Assembly (NCBI GenBank): GCA_016789605.1
Contig: JAEUQO010000306.1
Coordinates: forward strand, 1-36,984
Direction: 5' to 3'
Length of the DNA: 36,984 bases
From: Acidobacteriota bacterium
GTDB taxonomy: Bacteria; Acidobacteriota; Blastocatellia; RBC074
Shown: positions 16,463 through 25,180 of the stretch, in pieces
Position numbering within the stretch: the stretch's first letter is position 1
Layout: every line of letters starts with the position of its first letter
Program-made: the position numbers and the translations under genes
The notes under the pieces: generated by a model
What the model saw: the letters and a program-made list of their open reading frames with translations, nothing else
Database searches by the model: none
Told to the model about the DNA's origin: nothing

Positions 16463-18007
16463 CTAGCGATGTTCCGCCACTTTGGGCGCGTTGATTTGCA
16501 CCGCTTCTTTGACTTTGTTGACGGCCTTTTCACTGCCGCGCAGAAACAGCATCGGTGCGATGCCCATCACCAACGCCATCGCCACCAGCGGAATCAACGC
16601 GACTTTCTCGCGCCATTCCATATCTTCAAGCTCGGCGTTTTCGCGCTTGGTGACGTCGCCAAACAACACACGCTGCAACATCCACAGCAAGTACACAGCT
16701 GACAAAATCACGCCCAGCCCGCCAAACACGGCAAAGGCTTTGGCATAGGGCACATCGGATGAAAATGTGCCGATCAAAATCAGAAACTCACCGATGAAGC
16801 CATTCAGCAGCGGCAAGCCCAAACTGGAAAGCGAAACGATCAGGAACATCGTCGAAAACTGCGGCATCGGTGTCGCCACGCCGCCGAATTCGTCAATCAT
16901 ACGTGTGTGGCGGCGGTCATAAATCATACCGACGCACATAAACAGCGCGCCCGTTGAAATGCCGTGGGCCAACATTTGATAAAGCGCACCTTGCAGCGCC
17001 TGTTCAGTAAAGGCAAAGATGCCCAAGACGACAAAGCCCAAGTGGCTGACGGATGAATAAGCCACGAGCTTTTTCATATCCGGCTGCACCATTGCCACCA
17101 ACGCGCCATAAACGATACCGATCACCGCCAGTGTCATGACAAAGGGCGCGGCTTCGCGGGAAACTTCGGGGAAGAGCGGCAAATTGAAGCGCATCAAACC
17201 GTAAGTCCCCATCTTGAGCAGCACGCCTGCCAGGATGATCGAACCGGCGGTAGGCGCTTCGACGTGCGCATCGGGCAACCAGGTGTGCAACGGCCAGAGC
17301 GGCACTTTGATGAAAAATGCCAGCGCAAAGGCAAACCACAACATACGCTGCACCGGGAACGGGATCGCCGTTCGCTTCGTGGCGAAGTTTTGCGTGATTT
17401 CGACAATGTCGAAGGTCGTGCCGCCGTTGTAGTAATAGATGGCGATGATCGCAGCTAACATCAGCAAGCTGCCCACCACCGTGTAGATGAAAAACTTGAT
17501 CGCCGCGTAAATGCGCCGTTCACCGCCCCAAACGCCGATCAGGAAGTACATCGGGATCAGCGTGATCTCAAAGAAGAGATAGAACAGGAACATATCCAGC
17601 GAAACGAACACACCCAACATGCCTGTTTCGAGCACCAGCATAAAGAGCATGTATTCGCGCACACGCTTTTCGACGTGCCAACTGGCCAACACCGACAACG
17701 GCATCAAAAAGGTGGTCAGCAGCACCAACCAGACGCTCAGGCCATCTATGCCGACGTGATAACTGGTCCCCAAGGAAGTAATCCAGGGCGCTTTTACCAC
17801 CATCTGCGCGGCGACCTGATTGCGGTCAAAGCCGGTCAGAATGCCGAGCGAAACCAGAAAGGTGGCCGTCGTAATCAACAGCGTCAGATAGCGATATTGA
17901 TTATTCAGCTTATTCGGCTCGCCCTCGCGCCCGGCAACCACGCTGTACAACACCAGCACCAGCGCGCCGATCAGCGGCAGAAACGTTGTCAGAGTAATGA
18001 TGTTCAT
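16463..18007 (-). CDS. nuoM: NADH-quinone oxidoreductase subunit M
   Basis: The 514-residue membrane protein is the second antiporter-like subunit of complex I. Signatures include the conserved glutamate segment FVSLDMFLFYLFFEITLIPMY (channel Glu in FFE), PLWPLHTWLPDAHVEAPT, and KLVAYSSVSHLGFVVLGI. Length matches the family (about 500). Its ATG overlaps the nuoL stop as ATGA (18007-18004), implying translational coupling. Confidence 0.96.
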   Translation of the reverse strand: MNIITLTTFLPLIGALVLVLYSVVAGREGEPNKLNNQYRYLTLLITTATFLVSLGILTGFDRNQVAAQMVVKAPWITSLGTSYHVGIDGLSVWLVLLTTFLMPLSVLASWHVEKRVREYMLFMLVLETGMLGVFVSLDMFLFYLFFEITLIPMYFLIGVWGGERRIYAAIKFFIYTVVGSLLMLAAIIAIYYYNGGTTFDIVEITQNFATKRTAIPFPVQRMLWFAFALAFFIKVPLWPLHTWLPDAHVEAPTAGSIILAGVLLKMGTYGLMRFNLPLFPEVSREAAPFVMTLAVIGIVYGALVAMVQPDMKKLVAYSSVSHLGFVVLGIFAFTEQALQGALYQMLAHGISTGALFMCVGMIYDRRHTRMIDEFGGVATPMPQFSTMFLIVSLSSLGLPLLNGFIGEFLILIGTFSSDVPYAKAFAVFGGLGVILSAVYLLWMLQRVLFGDVTKRENAELEDMEWREKVALIPLVAMALVMGIAPMLFLRGSEKAVNKVKEAVQINAPKVAEHR

Positions 18008-20139
18008 ATCCCAATCTGAATTCCGAAGATCTTCACGACGAAATAGCCAATCACAGCGATGGCTCCCAACAGGATCACCGCCGCATAACTACGCGCCAGT
18101 CCGGTTTGCGAGTAGCGCAAGAGGTTGGCCAATTCGCTCACCCCGCGCGCGACGCCGTTGACGAAACCGTCAATCACCTTCACATCCACAAACTTCCACA
18201 AAACGTGGCGTGAGGTTTCTTCGAGCGGATTGATGATCGTCGTTTCGTAAAGCTCGTCCACATAGTATTTGTTTTCGAGCACGGACGGCATATGGCGGAT
18301 CGGCTTCTTGCTATAGATCAACACGCCCAGCCCAATGCCAACCAAACCGATCAGCACGGACAGTCCCGTCAAAGCCAATTCGGTGCTGGCATCGCCATGC
18401 GCTTCGGCAGGAGCCGCCGCAGGTTTGGCAGCGCCTTCAGCTGCAACCGCAGGTGCGCCGTGCGATTCTGCTGCTGCACCGTGAGCCGCCGCTGCACCGT
18501 GTTCACCCGCGTGAAATTCGGCAATCGAAGGTTGCAGGAAGTGTTCGATCTTGTTTTCGTGAATGCCGATGATGTTGCCCAACGCGTGCGGTACGCCGAC
18601 AAACCCGCCGAAGATGGAAAGCACAGCCAGCAAAATCAGCGGCAGGGTCATCACCAACGGAGATTCGTGCGGAGTCCCGTGGCCGTGCCCCTTATCACCG
18701 TGATGATCACCGTGATGATCATCGTGGCCGTGTCCGCCGTGACCGTGATGGGCATCGTGGCCTTTGCCAAAGCGTTCTTCGCCAAAGAAGGTCAGCCACA
18801 TCATCCGCGTCATATAAAATGCCGTGAGGCCAGCGGTCAGGAAAGCAACCGCCCATAACGCTTTGCCCCAACCGTGCGGCAAGGCTTCGGCAGTGAAGGT
18901 CTTCCAGAGAATTTCGTCCTTGCTGAAAAAGCCTGACAGCAAGGGGAATCCGGCAATGGCAAACCACCCGATGGACATCGTCACAAAGGTGATTTTCATG
19001 TATTTGCGCAGGCCGCCCATTTTGCGGATGTCCTGCTCTTCGTGCATGCCGTGGATGACCGAACCGGAACCGAGGAAGAGTAGCGCTTTGAAAAACGCGT
19101 GCGTCATCACGTGGAAGATGCCTGCAATGAACGCGCCCACACCGCAAGCCAGGAACATATAGCCGAGCTGCGAAACGGTGGAATACGCCAGCACCTTCTT
19201 AATGTCGTTTTGCGCCAAGCCAATGGTTGCGGCAAAGATCGCGGTGGCCGCGCCGATCACGGCAATCACCGTCATCGCGGTCGGTGATTTGACCACGATG
19301 GCGCTGCAACGCGCAGTCAGATATACGCCTGCCGTGACCATCGTCGCGGCGTGGATCAGCGCCGAAACCGGCGTAGGACCGGCCATTGCATCCGGCAACC
19401 AAACAAACAACGGAATCTGCGCCGACTTGCCGGTCGCACCGCCAAAGAGCAACAACGCGATGCCGCCCATCAACCCCAGCGACCAGAGCGCTTCGACCGG
19501 ACGGCTGGCGGCCTGGGTCAAAAAGCTGGGCACGCCGTCTTTCGCCACAAAGCTGATCGAACCAAAGGCGGTGAAGATCAAAAACATCCCGATCGAATAC
19601 GAGAAGTCGCCCACGCGGTTGGTGACAAAAGCTTTTTTCGCTGCGTCGCCTGCTTCCTTGCGTTTGATGTAATAGCCAATCAGCAAGTAGGAGCAAAGCC
19701 CCACACCTTCCCAGCCGACAAACAGCAGCAACAGGTTATCGGCCAGCACCAGCGTCAACATCATGAACATAAACAGGTTCAGATACGTGAAGAACCTGTA
19801 GTAGCCCGGATCGCCGTGCATGTAGCCCGTGGCGTAAATGTGAATCAGCAACCCGACGCCGGTGATGAACAGGATGTAAAGGCCGGAAAGCGGATCGAGC
19901 AGATAAGCAAAATCCGCGCGGAAGGCGCCCACCTGAATCCAGGTGAAGAAGTGTTCGGTGATAACGCGCTGGTCTGCTGGCAAGCTGAGCAACTTGCCAA
20001 ATTGCATAAACGAAAGCGCCGCTGAGACGCCCACTGACAAACAGGCGATCAAACCGACGACTTTTTCGTTGAGGCGTTTGCCGAAAAGTCCGTTGATGAG
20101 CGCGCCGATCAGCGGCGCGAGGGTGATCCATTTAAGCAT
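18004..20139 (-). CDS. nuoL: NADH-quinone oxidoreductase subunit L with long His/Ala-rich insertions
   Basis: At 711 residues this antiporter-like subunit is about 100 longer than E. coli NuoL (about 613). The core is typical: FVGWEGVGLCSYLLIG with the channel Glu, IPLFVWLPDAMAGPTPVSAL, and KVLAYSTVSQLGYM. After TM13 a loop at about residues 455-490 holds 13 histidines among Gly and Asp, before HESPLVMTLPL of TM14. A second insertion, about 535-580, is Ala/His-rich. The C-terminus keeps the lateral-helix region (ENKYYVDELYE) and a final TM segment. His-rich stretches at the first site occur in other NuoL proteins; the second is less usual in my recollection. It follows nuoK by seven bases. 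Confidence 0.95.
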   Translation of the reverse strand: MLKWITLAPLIGALINGLFGKRLNEKVVGLIACLSVGVSAALSFMQFGKLLSLPADQRVITEHFFTWIQVGAFRADFAYLLDPLSGLYILFITGVGLLIHIYATGYMHGDPGYYRFFTYLNLFMFMMLTLVLADNLLLLFVGWEGVGLCSYLLIGYYIKRKEAGDAAKKAFVTNRVGDFSYSIGMFLIFTAFGSISFVAKDGVPSFLTQAASRPVEALWSLGLMGGIALLLFGGATGKSAQIPLFVWLPDAMAGPTPVSALIHAATMVTAGVYLTARCSAIVVKSPTAMTVIAVIGAATAIFAATIGLAQNDIKKVLAYSTVSQLGYMFLACGVGAFIAGIFHVMTHAFFKALLFLGSGSVIHGMHEEQDIRKMGGLRKYMKITFVTMSIGWFAIAGFPLLSGFFSKDEILWKTFTAEALPHGWGKALWAVAFLTAGLTAFYMTRMMWLTFFGEERFGKGHDAHHGHGGHGHDDHHGDHHGDKGHGHGTPHESPLVMTLPLILLAVLSIFGGFVGVPHALGNIIGIHENKIEHFLQPSIAEFHAGEHGAAAAHGAAAESHGAPAVAAEGAAKPAAAPAEAHGDASTELALTGLSVLIGLVGIGLGVLIYSKKPIRHMPSVLENKYYVDELYETTIINPLEETSRHVLWKFVDVKVIDGFVNGVARGVSELANLLRYSQTGLARSYAAVILLGAIAVIGYFVVKIFGIQIGI
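18695..18718. repeat. Tandem 12-base repeat in nuoL His-rich loop
   Basis: TCACCGTGATGA occurs twice in perfect tandem (18695-18706, 18707-18718), followed by a degenerate third copy (TCATCGTGGCCG). On the coding strand it encodes His-His-Gly-Asp units. The unit length is a multiple of three, so copy-number change would keep the frame. Confidence 0.85.
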
Positions 20140-20146
20140 AATTGCC

Positions 20147-20449
20147 TTAGAGTTTGAGCAGGTCTGCTTCGTCCACGTTGAGCGTTTCGCGGTTACGGAA
20201 GAGAGAGATGATGATCGCCAGACCGACGGCCGCTTCTGCCGCCGCCACAGTCATCACCATAAAGACGAACAACTGTCCGGTGACATCGCCCAGAAAGCGC
20301 GAGAACGCCACCAGCGTCAGGTTGACGGCGTTGAGCATCAGCTCAATGCACATAAACAACACGATGGCATTTCGTTGAATCAAAACGCCCACCACTCCGA
20401 TGGTGAACAACACGGCGCTCAACGCCAGATACCAAGACAAAGGAACCAT
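20147..20449 (-). CDS. nuoK: NADH-quinone oxidoreductase subunit K
   Basis: The 100-residue protein has three membrane segments, the family's usual size. It shows the two membrane glutamates expected of NuoK: one in [12 protein letters not shown] and one in [12 protein letters not shown]. These take part in proton transfer in the membrane arm. ATG at 20449 follows GGGAG with good spacing, 17 bases after the nuoJ stop. Confidence 0.96.
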   Translation of the reverse strand: MVPLSWYLALSAVLFTIGVVGVLIQRNAIVLFMCIELMLNAVNLTLVAFSRFLGDVTGQLFVFMVMTVAAAEAAVGLAIIISLFRNRETLNVDEADLLKL

Positions 20450-20466
20450 ATCGTTTCTCCCCGCGC

Positions 20467-21048
20467 TTAGGCGGCGACCTCCTCTTTTTCGGTTGCCTCC
20501 GCGCCCTCTTGCGAAGCCGCCAGCGCCTGTTCGATGCGTTCCACGTCTTCGGCTTTTTCGCGGCGAGCCAGCAGCATCGAGCCGACAATCGCCATCAGAA
20601 TCAAGACCGACGTGGCTTCAAACGGCAACACATATTTGGTGAACATCCCTTCGGCCAACGTTTGCACGCTGCCAAGTTGATCCGTACCGCGTGGCGCAGG
20701 ATTGCCAACCGTCTTGACCACGGCGGCAATCATGCCCAACAACGCCAGAAACAAGGGCGCAGCCAGGAATTTCAGGTATTTCTGCCGGTCGGTTTTGGAT
20801 TCTTCTTCGCGAATGTTGAGCAACATAATCACGAAGACGAAAAGCACCATGATCGCGCCGGCATAAACAATCACCTGCATCGCGGCGATGAAAGGCGCAT
20901 ACAACGTCAGAAACAGCACCGCCAGCGAACACAGCACGACGATCAAACCAATCGCGCTGTAAATCGGATTGCGCTGCAAAATGACATTGAAGGCCGCCAC
21001 GACCGCAAGCGCGGCAAAGGCCAAAAAGAGAATGTGAACGATCTCCAT
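20467..21048 (-). CDS. nuoJ: NADH-quinone oxidoreductase subunit J
   Basis: The 193-residue protein has five hydrophobic segments and the family's strongest motif, [21 protein letters not shown], which spans the flexible TM3 of the quinone-coupling region. The tail after the last segment is charged and Ala/Glu-rich. The frame can also start at a TTG (21060) directly abutting the nuoH stop, but ATG at 21048 ([11 protein letters not shown]) aligns with the family start. No strong ribosome binding site precedes either, so coupling with nuoH translation is likely. It directly follows nuoH; nuoI, which normally lies between, is not there. Confidence 0.93.
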   Translation of the reverse strand: MEIVHILFLAFAALAVVAAFNVILQRNPIYSAIGLIVVLCSLAVLFLTLYAPFIAAMQVIVYAGAIMVLFVFVIMLLNIREEESKTDRQKYLKFLAAPLFLALLGMIAAVVKTVGNPAPRGTDQLGSVQTLAEGMFTKYVLPFEATSVLILMAIVGSMLLARREKAEDVERIEQALAASQEGAEATEKEEVAA

Positions 21049-21060
21049 ATGAGTATCCAA

Positions 21061-22191
21061 TTACAGGAACAACACGCCCAGGACGGACGCCAACACGATG
21101 TTGAACAAGGCCACCGGCAACAGAATCTTCCAACCGAAGTTCATCAACTGGTCATAGCGGAATCGTGGCAAGGTGCCGCGCAACCAGATGTAGAGGAACA
21201 GGAAGAAAAAGACCTTGGCGAGGAAATACACGATGCCCAACCAGGGGAATTGCTCGACAAACGGTCCTTGCCAGCCGCCCAGAAACAGCGTGGTGGCCAG
21301 CACCGACACCGTCGTCATATTGACGTATTCCGCCATGAAGAAGAGCGCGAATTTCAGCGAGCTGTATTCGGTGTGAAATCCAGCGACCAATTCGGTTTCA
21401 GCTTCGGGCAAGTCAAAGGGAACGCGGTTGGTTTCGGCAATGGCGCTGATCAAATAGATCACAAACGCAATCAAGGCCGAAGGCAACATCGCCAGCGTCG
21501 GCCCGCCAAAGATGTTCCAGCGCAGTCCAAACCAGTCGCCCTGCCCTCTGGCGATTTCGTTCAAATCCAGCGTGCCGATTTGAATCAGCACCGCCACGAC
21601 CGACAATGACATCGCCAATTCGTAACTGATCATCTGCGCCGACGAACGCAACCCGCCCAGCAAACTGTATTTCGAATTTGACGCCCAACCGCCGATCACG
21701 ATGCCATACACGCCCAGGCTGGTCATCGCGAAGACGTAGAGCAAGCCAACGTTGAAATTCGTGATGTAGAGGTTGATCGTCCGTAGATCAACATTCCAAT
21801 TCAGACCGACGCGGGCCGTGAGGTCGTTGATCAGCTGGCTGAGCACGCCGCCAAACGGCAGCGGCACTTCAGGGCCAAACGGATAGACGATCAGCACCAT
21901 CATCGCCGGTACCAGCACGATTACCGGCGCCATCATATAAAGCGCCTTGTTGACGGCCAGCGGTACCAGGTCTTCTTTGAAAATGAATTTGATCAGATCG
22001 GCGAACGGCTGTAACAAGCCTTGCCAACCGACGCGGTTCGGTCCCAGGCGGTTCTGGATGACGGCCAGCACGCGGCGTTCGGCATACACCATATACGCCA
22101 CCACCAGCATGATGAAGATCCAGAAAATCGCGATCTTGATCAGCGAACCGAGAACGAATTGCAGGTCAAGCGAGTTGAAGAGTGATTGCAT
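21061..22191 (-). CDS. nuoH: NADH-quinone oxidoreductase subunit H
   Basis: The 376-residue membrane subunit forms the quinone-binding chamber with NuoB and NuoD. Signatures are [19 protein letters not shown] near residue 40, [20 protein letters not shown], and the loop with [20 protein letters not shown] followed by [11 protein letters not shown]. Length and eight or so membrane segments match the family. It begins 52 bases after the nuoG stop. Confidence 0.97.
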   Translation of the reverse strand: MQSLFNSLDLQFVLGSLIKIAIFWIFIMLVVAYMVYAERRVLAVIQNRLGPNRVGWQGLLQPFADLIKFIFKEDLVPLAVNKALYMMAPVIVLVPAMMVLIVYPFGPEVPLPFGGVLSQLINDLTARVGLNWNVDLRTINLYITNFNVGLLYVFAMTSLGVYGIVIGGWASNSKYSLLGGLRSSAQMISYELAMSLSVVAVLIQIGTLDLNEIARGQGDWFGLRWNIFGGPTLAMLPSALIAFVIYLISAIAETNRVPFDLPEAETELVAGFHTEYSSLKFALFFMAEYVNMTTVSVLATTLFLGGWQGPFVEQFPWLGIVYFLAKVFFFLFLYIWLRGTLPRFRYDQLMNFGWKILLPVALFNIVLASVLGVLFL

Positions 22192-22243
22192 AAACTTGAA
22201 ACGACTTGGGGGCGCCTAGCAGAAGCTTGCGCCCCCAAGAAAA

Positions 22244-24694
22244 TCACGCTGGGAAAACGAGCGGCGCGGGCGCCGCAGCTTCCACACCTTGTGGCAATTC
22301 AGGCGTCAGCATTTCCGAATGCTGAGTAATTTGCGGATACCGCTGTTTCAGGCGCGTACCGGCTTTGGCGGTGAGCGCCGCCGCATCCACCGCAACATTG
22401 CGATTGATCTTGGCGACTTGTCCGGCCAACCGCTCCAACACGTCTGCACGATTGATCTTGCTTTGCTCCGGTTGCGGTAAGCTGATCTGCGTCGCGCCTT
22501 CATTCACCAGCAGGTTGTGCGACAACCCGGCACATCCCGGCACGGCGTCGGCAATTTGTTTGAAGATCGTTTTGAGCTGGCCCTGATAGCCGAAATCAAC
22601 GCCCATCAATTTGGCGAGCTGATTGACCACCATCCAGTCAGGGCGCGCCTGACCGACGGGCGGAATCGCACGGCGCACAAACTGAATTTGCATCCCGTTG
22701 TTGACTTGCGTGCCCTGCGCTTCGGCGTAGCTCGTGACCGGGAAAACCACATCCGCCAGCTTGGCGGTTTCGGTCAGGAACATGTCTTGCACAACCAGGA
22801 AATCCAGTTTGGCCAGTTGTGTGCTCACCCGCGAAGCTTCGCCGTTGGCTTTGCTGACGACGTCTTCGCCCGCGATAAACAGCGCCTTGATGCCGCCACC
22901 AGCCGCATTGATCATTGCGTGAGCCGACATCCCGCCTTTATCGTCACTGTGCATGCCAACTAAGCCCGCGCCCATCGTATTTGAGTAACGCACCAGCGGC
23001 AGGAAGGAGAACTTCGTTTCCGTGCGCACGGGTTCGGCACCGACTTCGAGCGTCGGATGTTCAACGATGTAGGTGTAAGGATTTTCGTTGATGGACGGCT
23101 TTTGCGTGGAGTTGGACGATTTGACTTGCCGTTGCAGCGCGTCAATGTAGGCCTTCTTGGCGGCGTCAGCCGCTTCGGCACTCGGCGCAGCCAACGCGGA
23201 TTCGAGCAAGGCCAGTGCTTCGACCGCCGCACCGCGCAGTTCGTCGCCAAACACAACCACGACACGACCGCTTTCGGCGACAGCCTTACGCACGGCTTGT
23301 AAGTCTTCAGCCTTGACGCCCAACGCCGCAGCCGCGTCATTGAGTTTGGCGTCATCCAGCAACGCCTGAACGAAAGCGCCTTCGCTGCCTTCGCGCACGC
23401 GGAGCGAGATATTGGCTTGCCGTTCCAGGCGAGACGGCATCGCATTGACCGTGATCAAACGCGCAGCTTTTTGGCGCACTGCCCAGCGAATCGAAAACGC
23501 CGTCAGCGGATTCTCTTCGTTCGGGTCAGAGCCAATCAGCAAAATCGTATCGGCGTTTTGCAAATGCGCTTGCGTGGCGATGGTCGGCGCGCCGTAACGG
23601 AAAAATGACGCCAAATCAATTTCGTCGTCATCGTGGTAATACTCGGCGTGCTTCGTTTGCAGAACGTCATCGGCAAACTTGCGCAAGGTGAACTGGTCTT
23701 CGTTGAGCAACCGGGCGGCGCTGATGACGCCGACCGAATCGCCGCCGTGTTGCGCTTTGAGTTCGCCCAGGCGTTGCGCCACATGCTGCAAGGCATCGTC
23801 CCAGGTCGTCGGAATCAGATGTTCGCCACGACGAATCATCGGACGATCCAGGCGATCTTTGCTGTGCACGAAATCCACCGTGTAACGCCCCAGCGAACAC
23901 AGGAAGTCGTGATTGATGCCACCCGCAGTGCGTCCGCGTCCGTCACGCGCCACGTTGCGAATCAAGTTCTCGCCGCGCGTGCCGGCCAAAACCGAACAAC
24001 CATCCGAACAGAAGTTGCAAACGGTCGGCGTTTGTTTCAAATCCCAGGGACGCGCGACGTATTTGTAAGGCACGTGCAGCAAAGTTCCCGTCGGACAAAC
24101 ATCCACACAGTTGCCGCAATCAGAACACTCGACCCAGCCGCTGAAAGCGCTGATGACCGTCGAAGCGCCGCGATTCAAAACCGTGATCGCGTTTTCATCC
24201 ATCCACTCTTCGCACACGCGCGTGCACCGTTTGCACGTCACGCAACGTTGCGGGTCGTTGTAAATGAACGGCGAAATCTGGCGTTCGAGATAATTGTCTT
24301 TGTCATCGTACTGCGAGCGGGTGCGGTCTTCGCCGAAGCCATACGTCTGATCTTGCAGCTCGCATTCGCCTGCGCGGTCGCACACAGGACAATCCACCGG
24401 GTGATTCGACAACAGGAATTCGATCATTGCGGCGCGCACGTCTTCGATTTCCTGCGAATCAGTGGTGACCGCCATCCCATCCGTCACCGGCATCGTGCAC
24501 GCGGTTTGCAACTTGGGAATCTTCGGATTATCCACGCGCACCACGCACATGCGGCACGAAGCCTGCGGCGTCAATCCGCGATAATGACAGAAGCGCGGCA
24601 GATAAACGCCGTTCATCTCGCACGCTTCGATCAAGAGTTCGCCTTTCGGCGCGGTCACTTCTTGTCCGTTGATTGTTAGCTTAACTGTTTCCAT
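22244..24694 (-). CDS. nuoG: NADH-quinone oxidoreductase subunit G
   Basis: This 816-residue peripheral subunit carries iron-sulfur clusters from NuoF toward NuoI. Cluster ligands can be placed: [2Fe-2S] C36, C47, C50, C66; the His-ligated [4Fe-4S] H98, C102, C105, C111; two ferredoxin-type sets C151/C154/C157/C161 and C190/C193/C196/C200; and the CxxCxxxC set C226, C229, C233 plus a later Cys near 260, as in proteins that keep the off-path cluster N7. The rest is a molybdopterin-oxidoreductase-like domain. The open frame extends to a TTG at 24751, but ATG at 24694 (METVKLTING) fits the family start. It follows the zinc-ribbon gene by 46 bases. Confidence 0.96.
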   Translation of the reverse strand: METVKLTINGQEVTAPKGELLIEACEMNGVYLPRFCHYRGLTPQASCRMCVVRVDNPKIPKLQTACTMPVTDGMAVTTDSQEIEDVRAAMIEFLLSNHPVDCPVCDRAGECELQDQTYGFGEDRTRSQYDDKDNYLERQISPFIYNDPQRCVTCKRCTRVCEEWMDENAITVLNRGASTVISAFSGWVECSDCGNCVDVCPTGTLLHVPYKYVARPWDLKQTPTVCNFCSDGCSVLAGTRGENLIRNVARDGRGRTAGGINHDFLCSLGRYTVDFVHSKDRLDRPMIRRGEHLIPTTWDDALQHVAQRLGELKAQHGGDSVGVISAARLLNEDQFTLRKFADDVLQTKHAEYYHDDDEIDLASFFRYGAPTIATQAHLQNADTILLIGSDPNEENPLTAFSIRWAVRQKAARLITVNAMPSRLERQANISLRVREGSEGAFVQALLDDAKLNDAAAALGVKAEDLQAVRKAVAESGRVVVVFGDELRGAAVEALALLESALAAPSAEAADAAKKAYIDALQRQVKSSNSTQKPSINENPYTYIVEHPTLEVGAEPVRTETKFSFLPLVRYSNTMGAGLVGMHSDDKGGMSAHAMINAAGGGIKALFIAGEDVVSKANGEASRVSTQLAKLDFLVVQDMFLTETAKLADVVFPVTSYAEAQGTQVNNGMQIQFVRRAIPPVGQARPDWMVVNQLAKLMGVDFGYQGQLKTIFKQIADAVPGCAGLSHNLLVNEGATQISLPQPEQSKINRADVLERLAGQVAKINRNVAVDAAALTAKAGTRLKQRYPQITQHSEMLTPELPQGVEAAAPAPLVFPA

Positions 24695-24740
24695 AAAATC
24701 TGTTTTTCGCTGACACACGCCAAAGCGGCAACCGGCGTTG

Positions 24741-25034
24741 TTACTGCGCAACCAAGCTCACACAAGATTGATAAAACCACCAAATCAGAAAAAGCAGGAA
24801 TCCCAACGTCAAAATGCTGATCACTCGATCTTCGAGCTTGTTGGGGTTCTTCTTGCTCGCTCGCTTGGGATGATTTTCCATCCGCACTTCCCACACTTTG
24901 GTACCCGTTACCAGGCGTTCGTAAGAAACGTGAACAAGCGTGGTGCACTTGCTGCAATAAGCGAGCTGCTGTCCCCCGGTTTCAACCTGGGGCAAAGAAA
25001 GCTTCTCTTTACAAATTGGGCAGAGAATTTCCAT
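24741..25034 (-). CDS. Small zinc-ribbon membrane protein, unknown function
   Basis: The 97-residue protein has two CxxC pairs, CPIC (residues 5-8) and CSKC near residue 28, forming a probable zinc ribbon. A basic stretch and a C-terminal membrane segment (ISILTLGFLLFLIWWFY) follow, so it is likely tail-anchored with the ribbon in the cytoplasm. I do not recognise a named family. It sits inside the nuo operon between the OmpA-like gene and nuoG, with no obvious ribosome binding site before ATG 25034. It could be a passenger, or an assembly helper handling metal or a client subunit; nothing in the sequence decides this. Confidence 0.7.
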   Translation of the reverse strand: MEILCPICKEKLSLPQVETGGQQLAYCSKCTTLVHVSYERLVTGTKVWEVRMENHPKRASKKNPNKLEDRVISILTLGFLLFLIWWFYQSCVSLVAQ

Positions 25035-25180
25035 CGTTGGCTGTTGGCTGTTAATTGTGCAAAATTTAATGGCCCTGCAACTTTAGCACGGGCTTGCACA
25101 AAAGGTTAAGCCGCCAGCGTTATTCGATGAATTGTTATCCTCTACTTGCTCAGGAATCGCGCACGAAGTGGCGCGTTACG
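25035..25180. other. Gap inside the nuo operon
   Basis: This 146-base spacer between the OmpA-like gene and the zinc-ribbon gene is the longest gap in the operon. It includes a short direct repeat (TTGGCTG twice, near 25035-25049). An internal promoter for the nuoG-N half is possible, but I could not identify one with good spacing. Confidence 0.4.

Noticed and set aside
20509..21609. Long plus-strand open frame (366 residues) opposite nuoJ and nuoH
   Set aside because: Gln/Arg/His-rich, low-complexity translation antisense to two certain genes.
23633..24679. Long plus-strand open frame (348 residues) opposite nuoG
   Set aside because: Antisense to the iron-sulfur part of nuoG, with no domain of its own.
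25130..25140. AATTGTTATCC, resembling half a lac operator
   Set aside because: Only a half-site with no symmetric partner and no LacI-type gene nearby; coincidence is likely.
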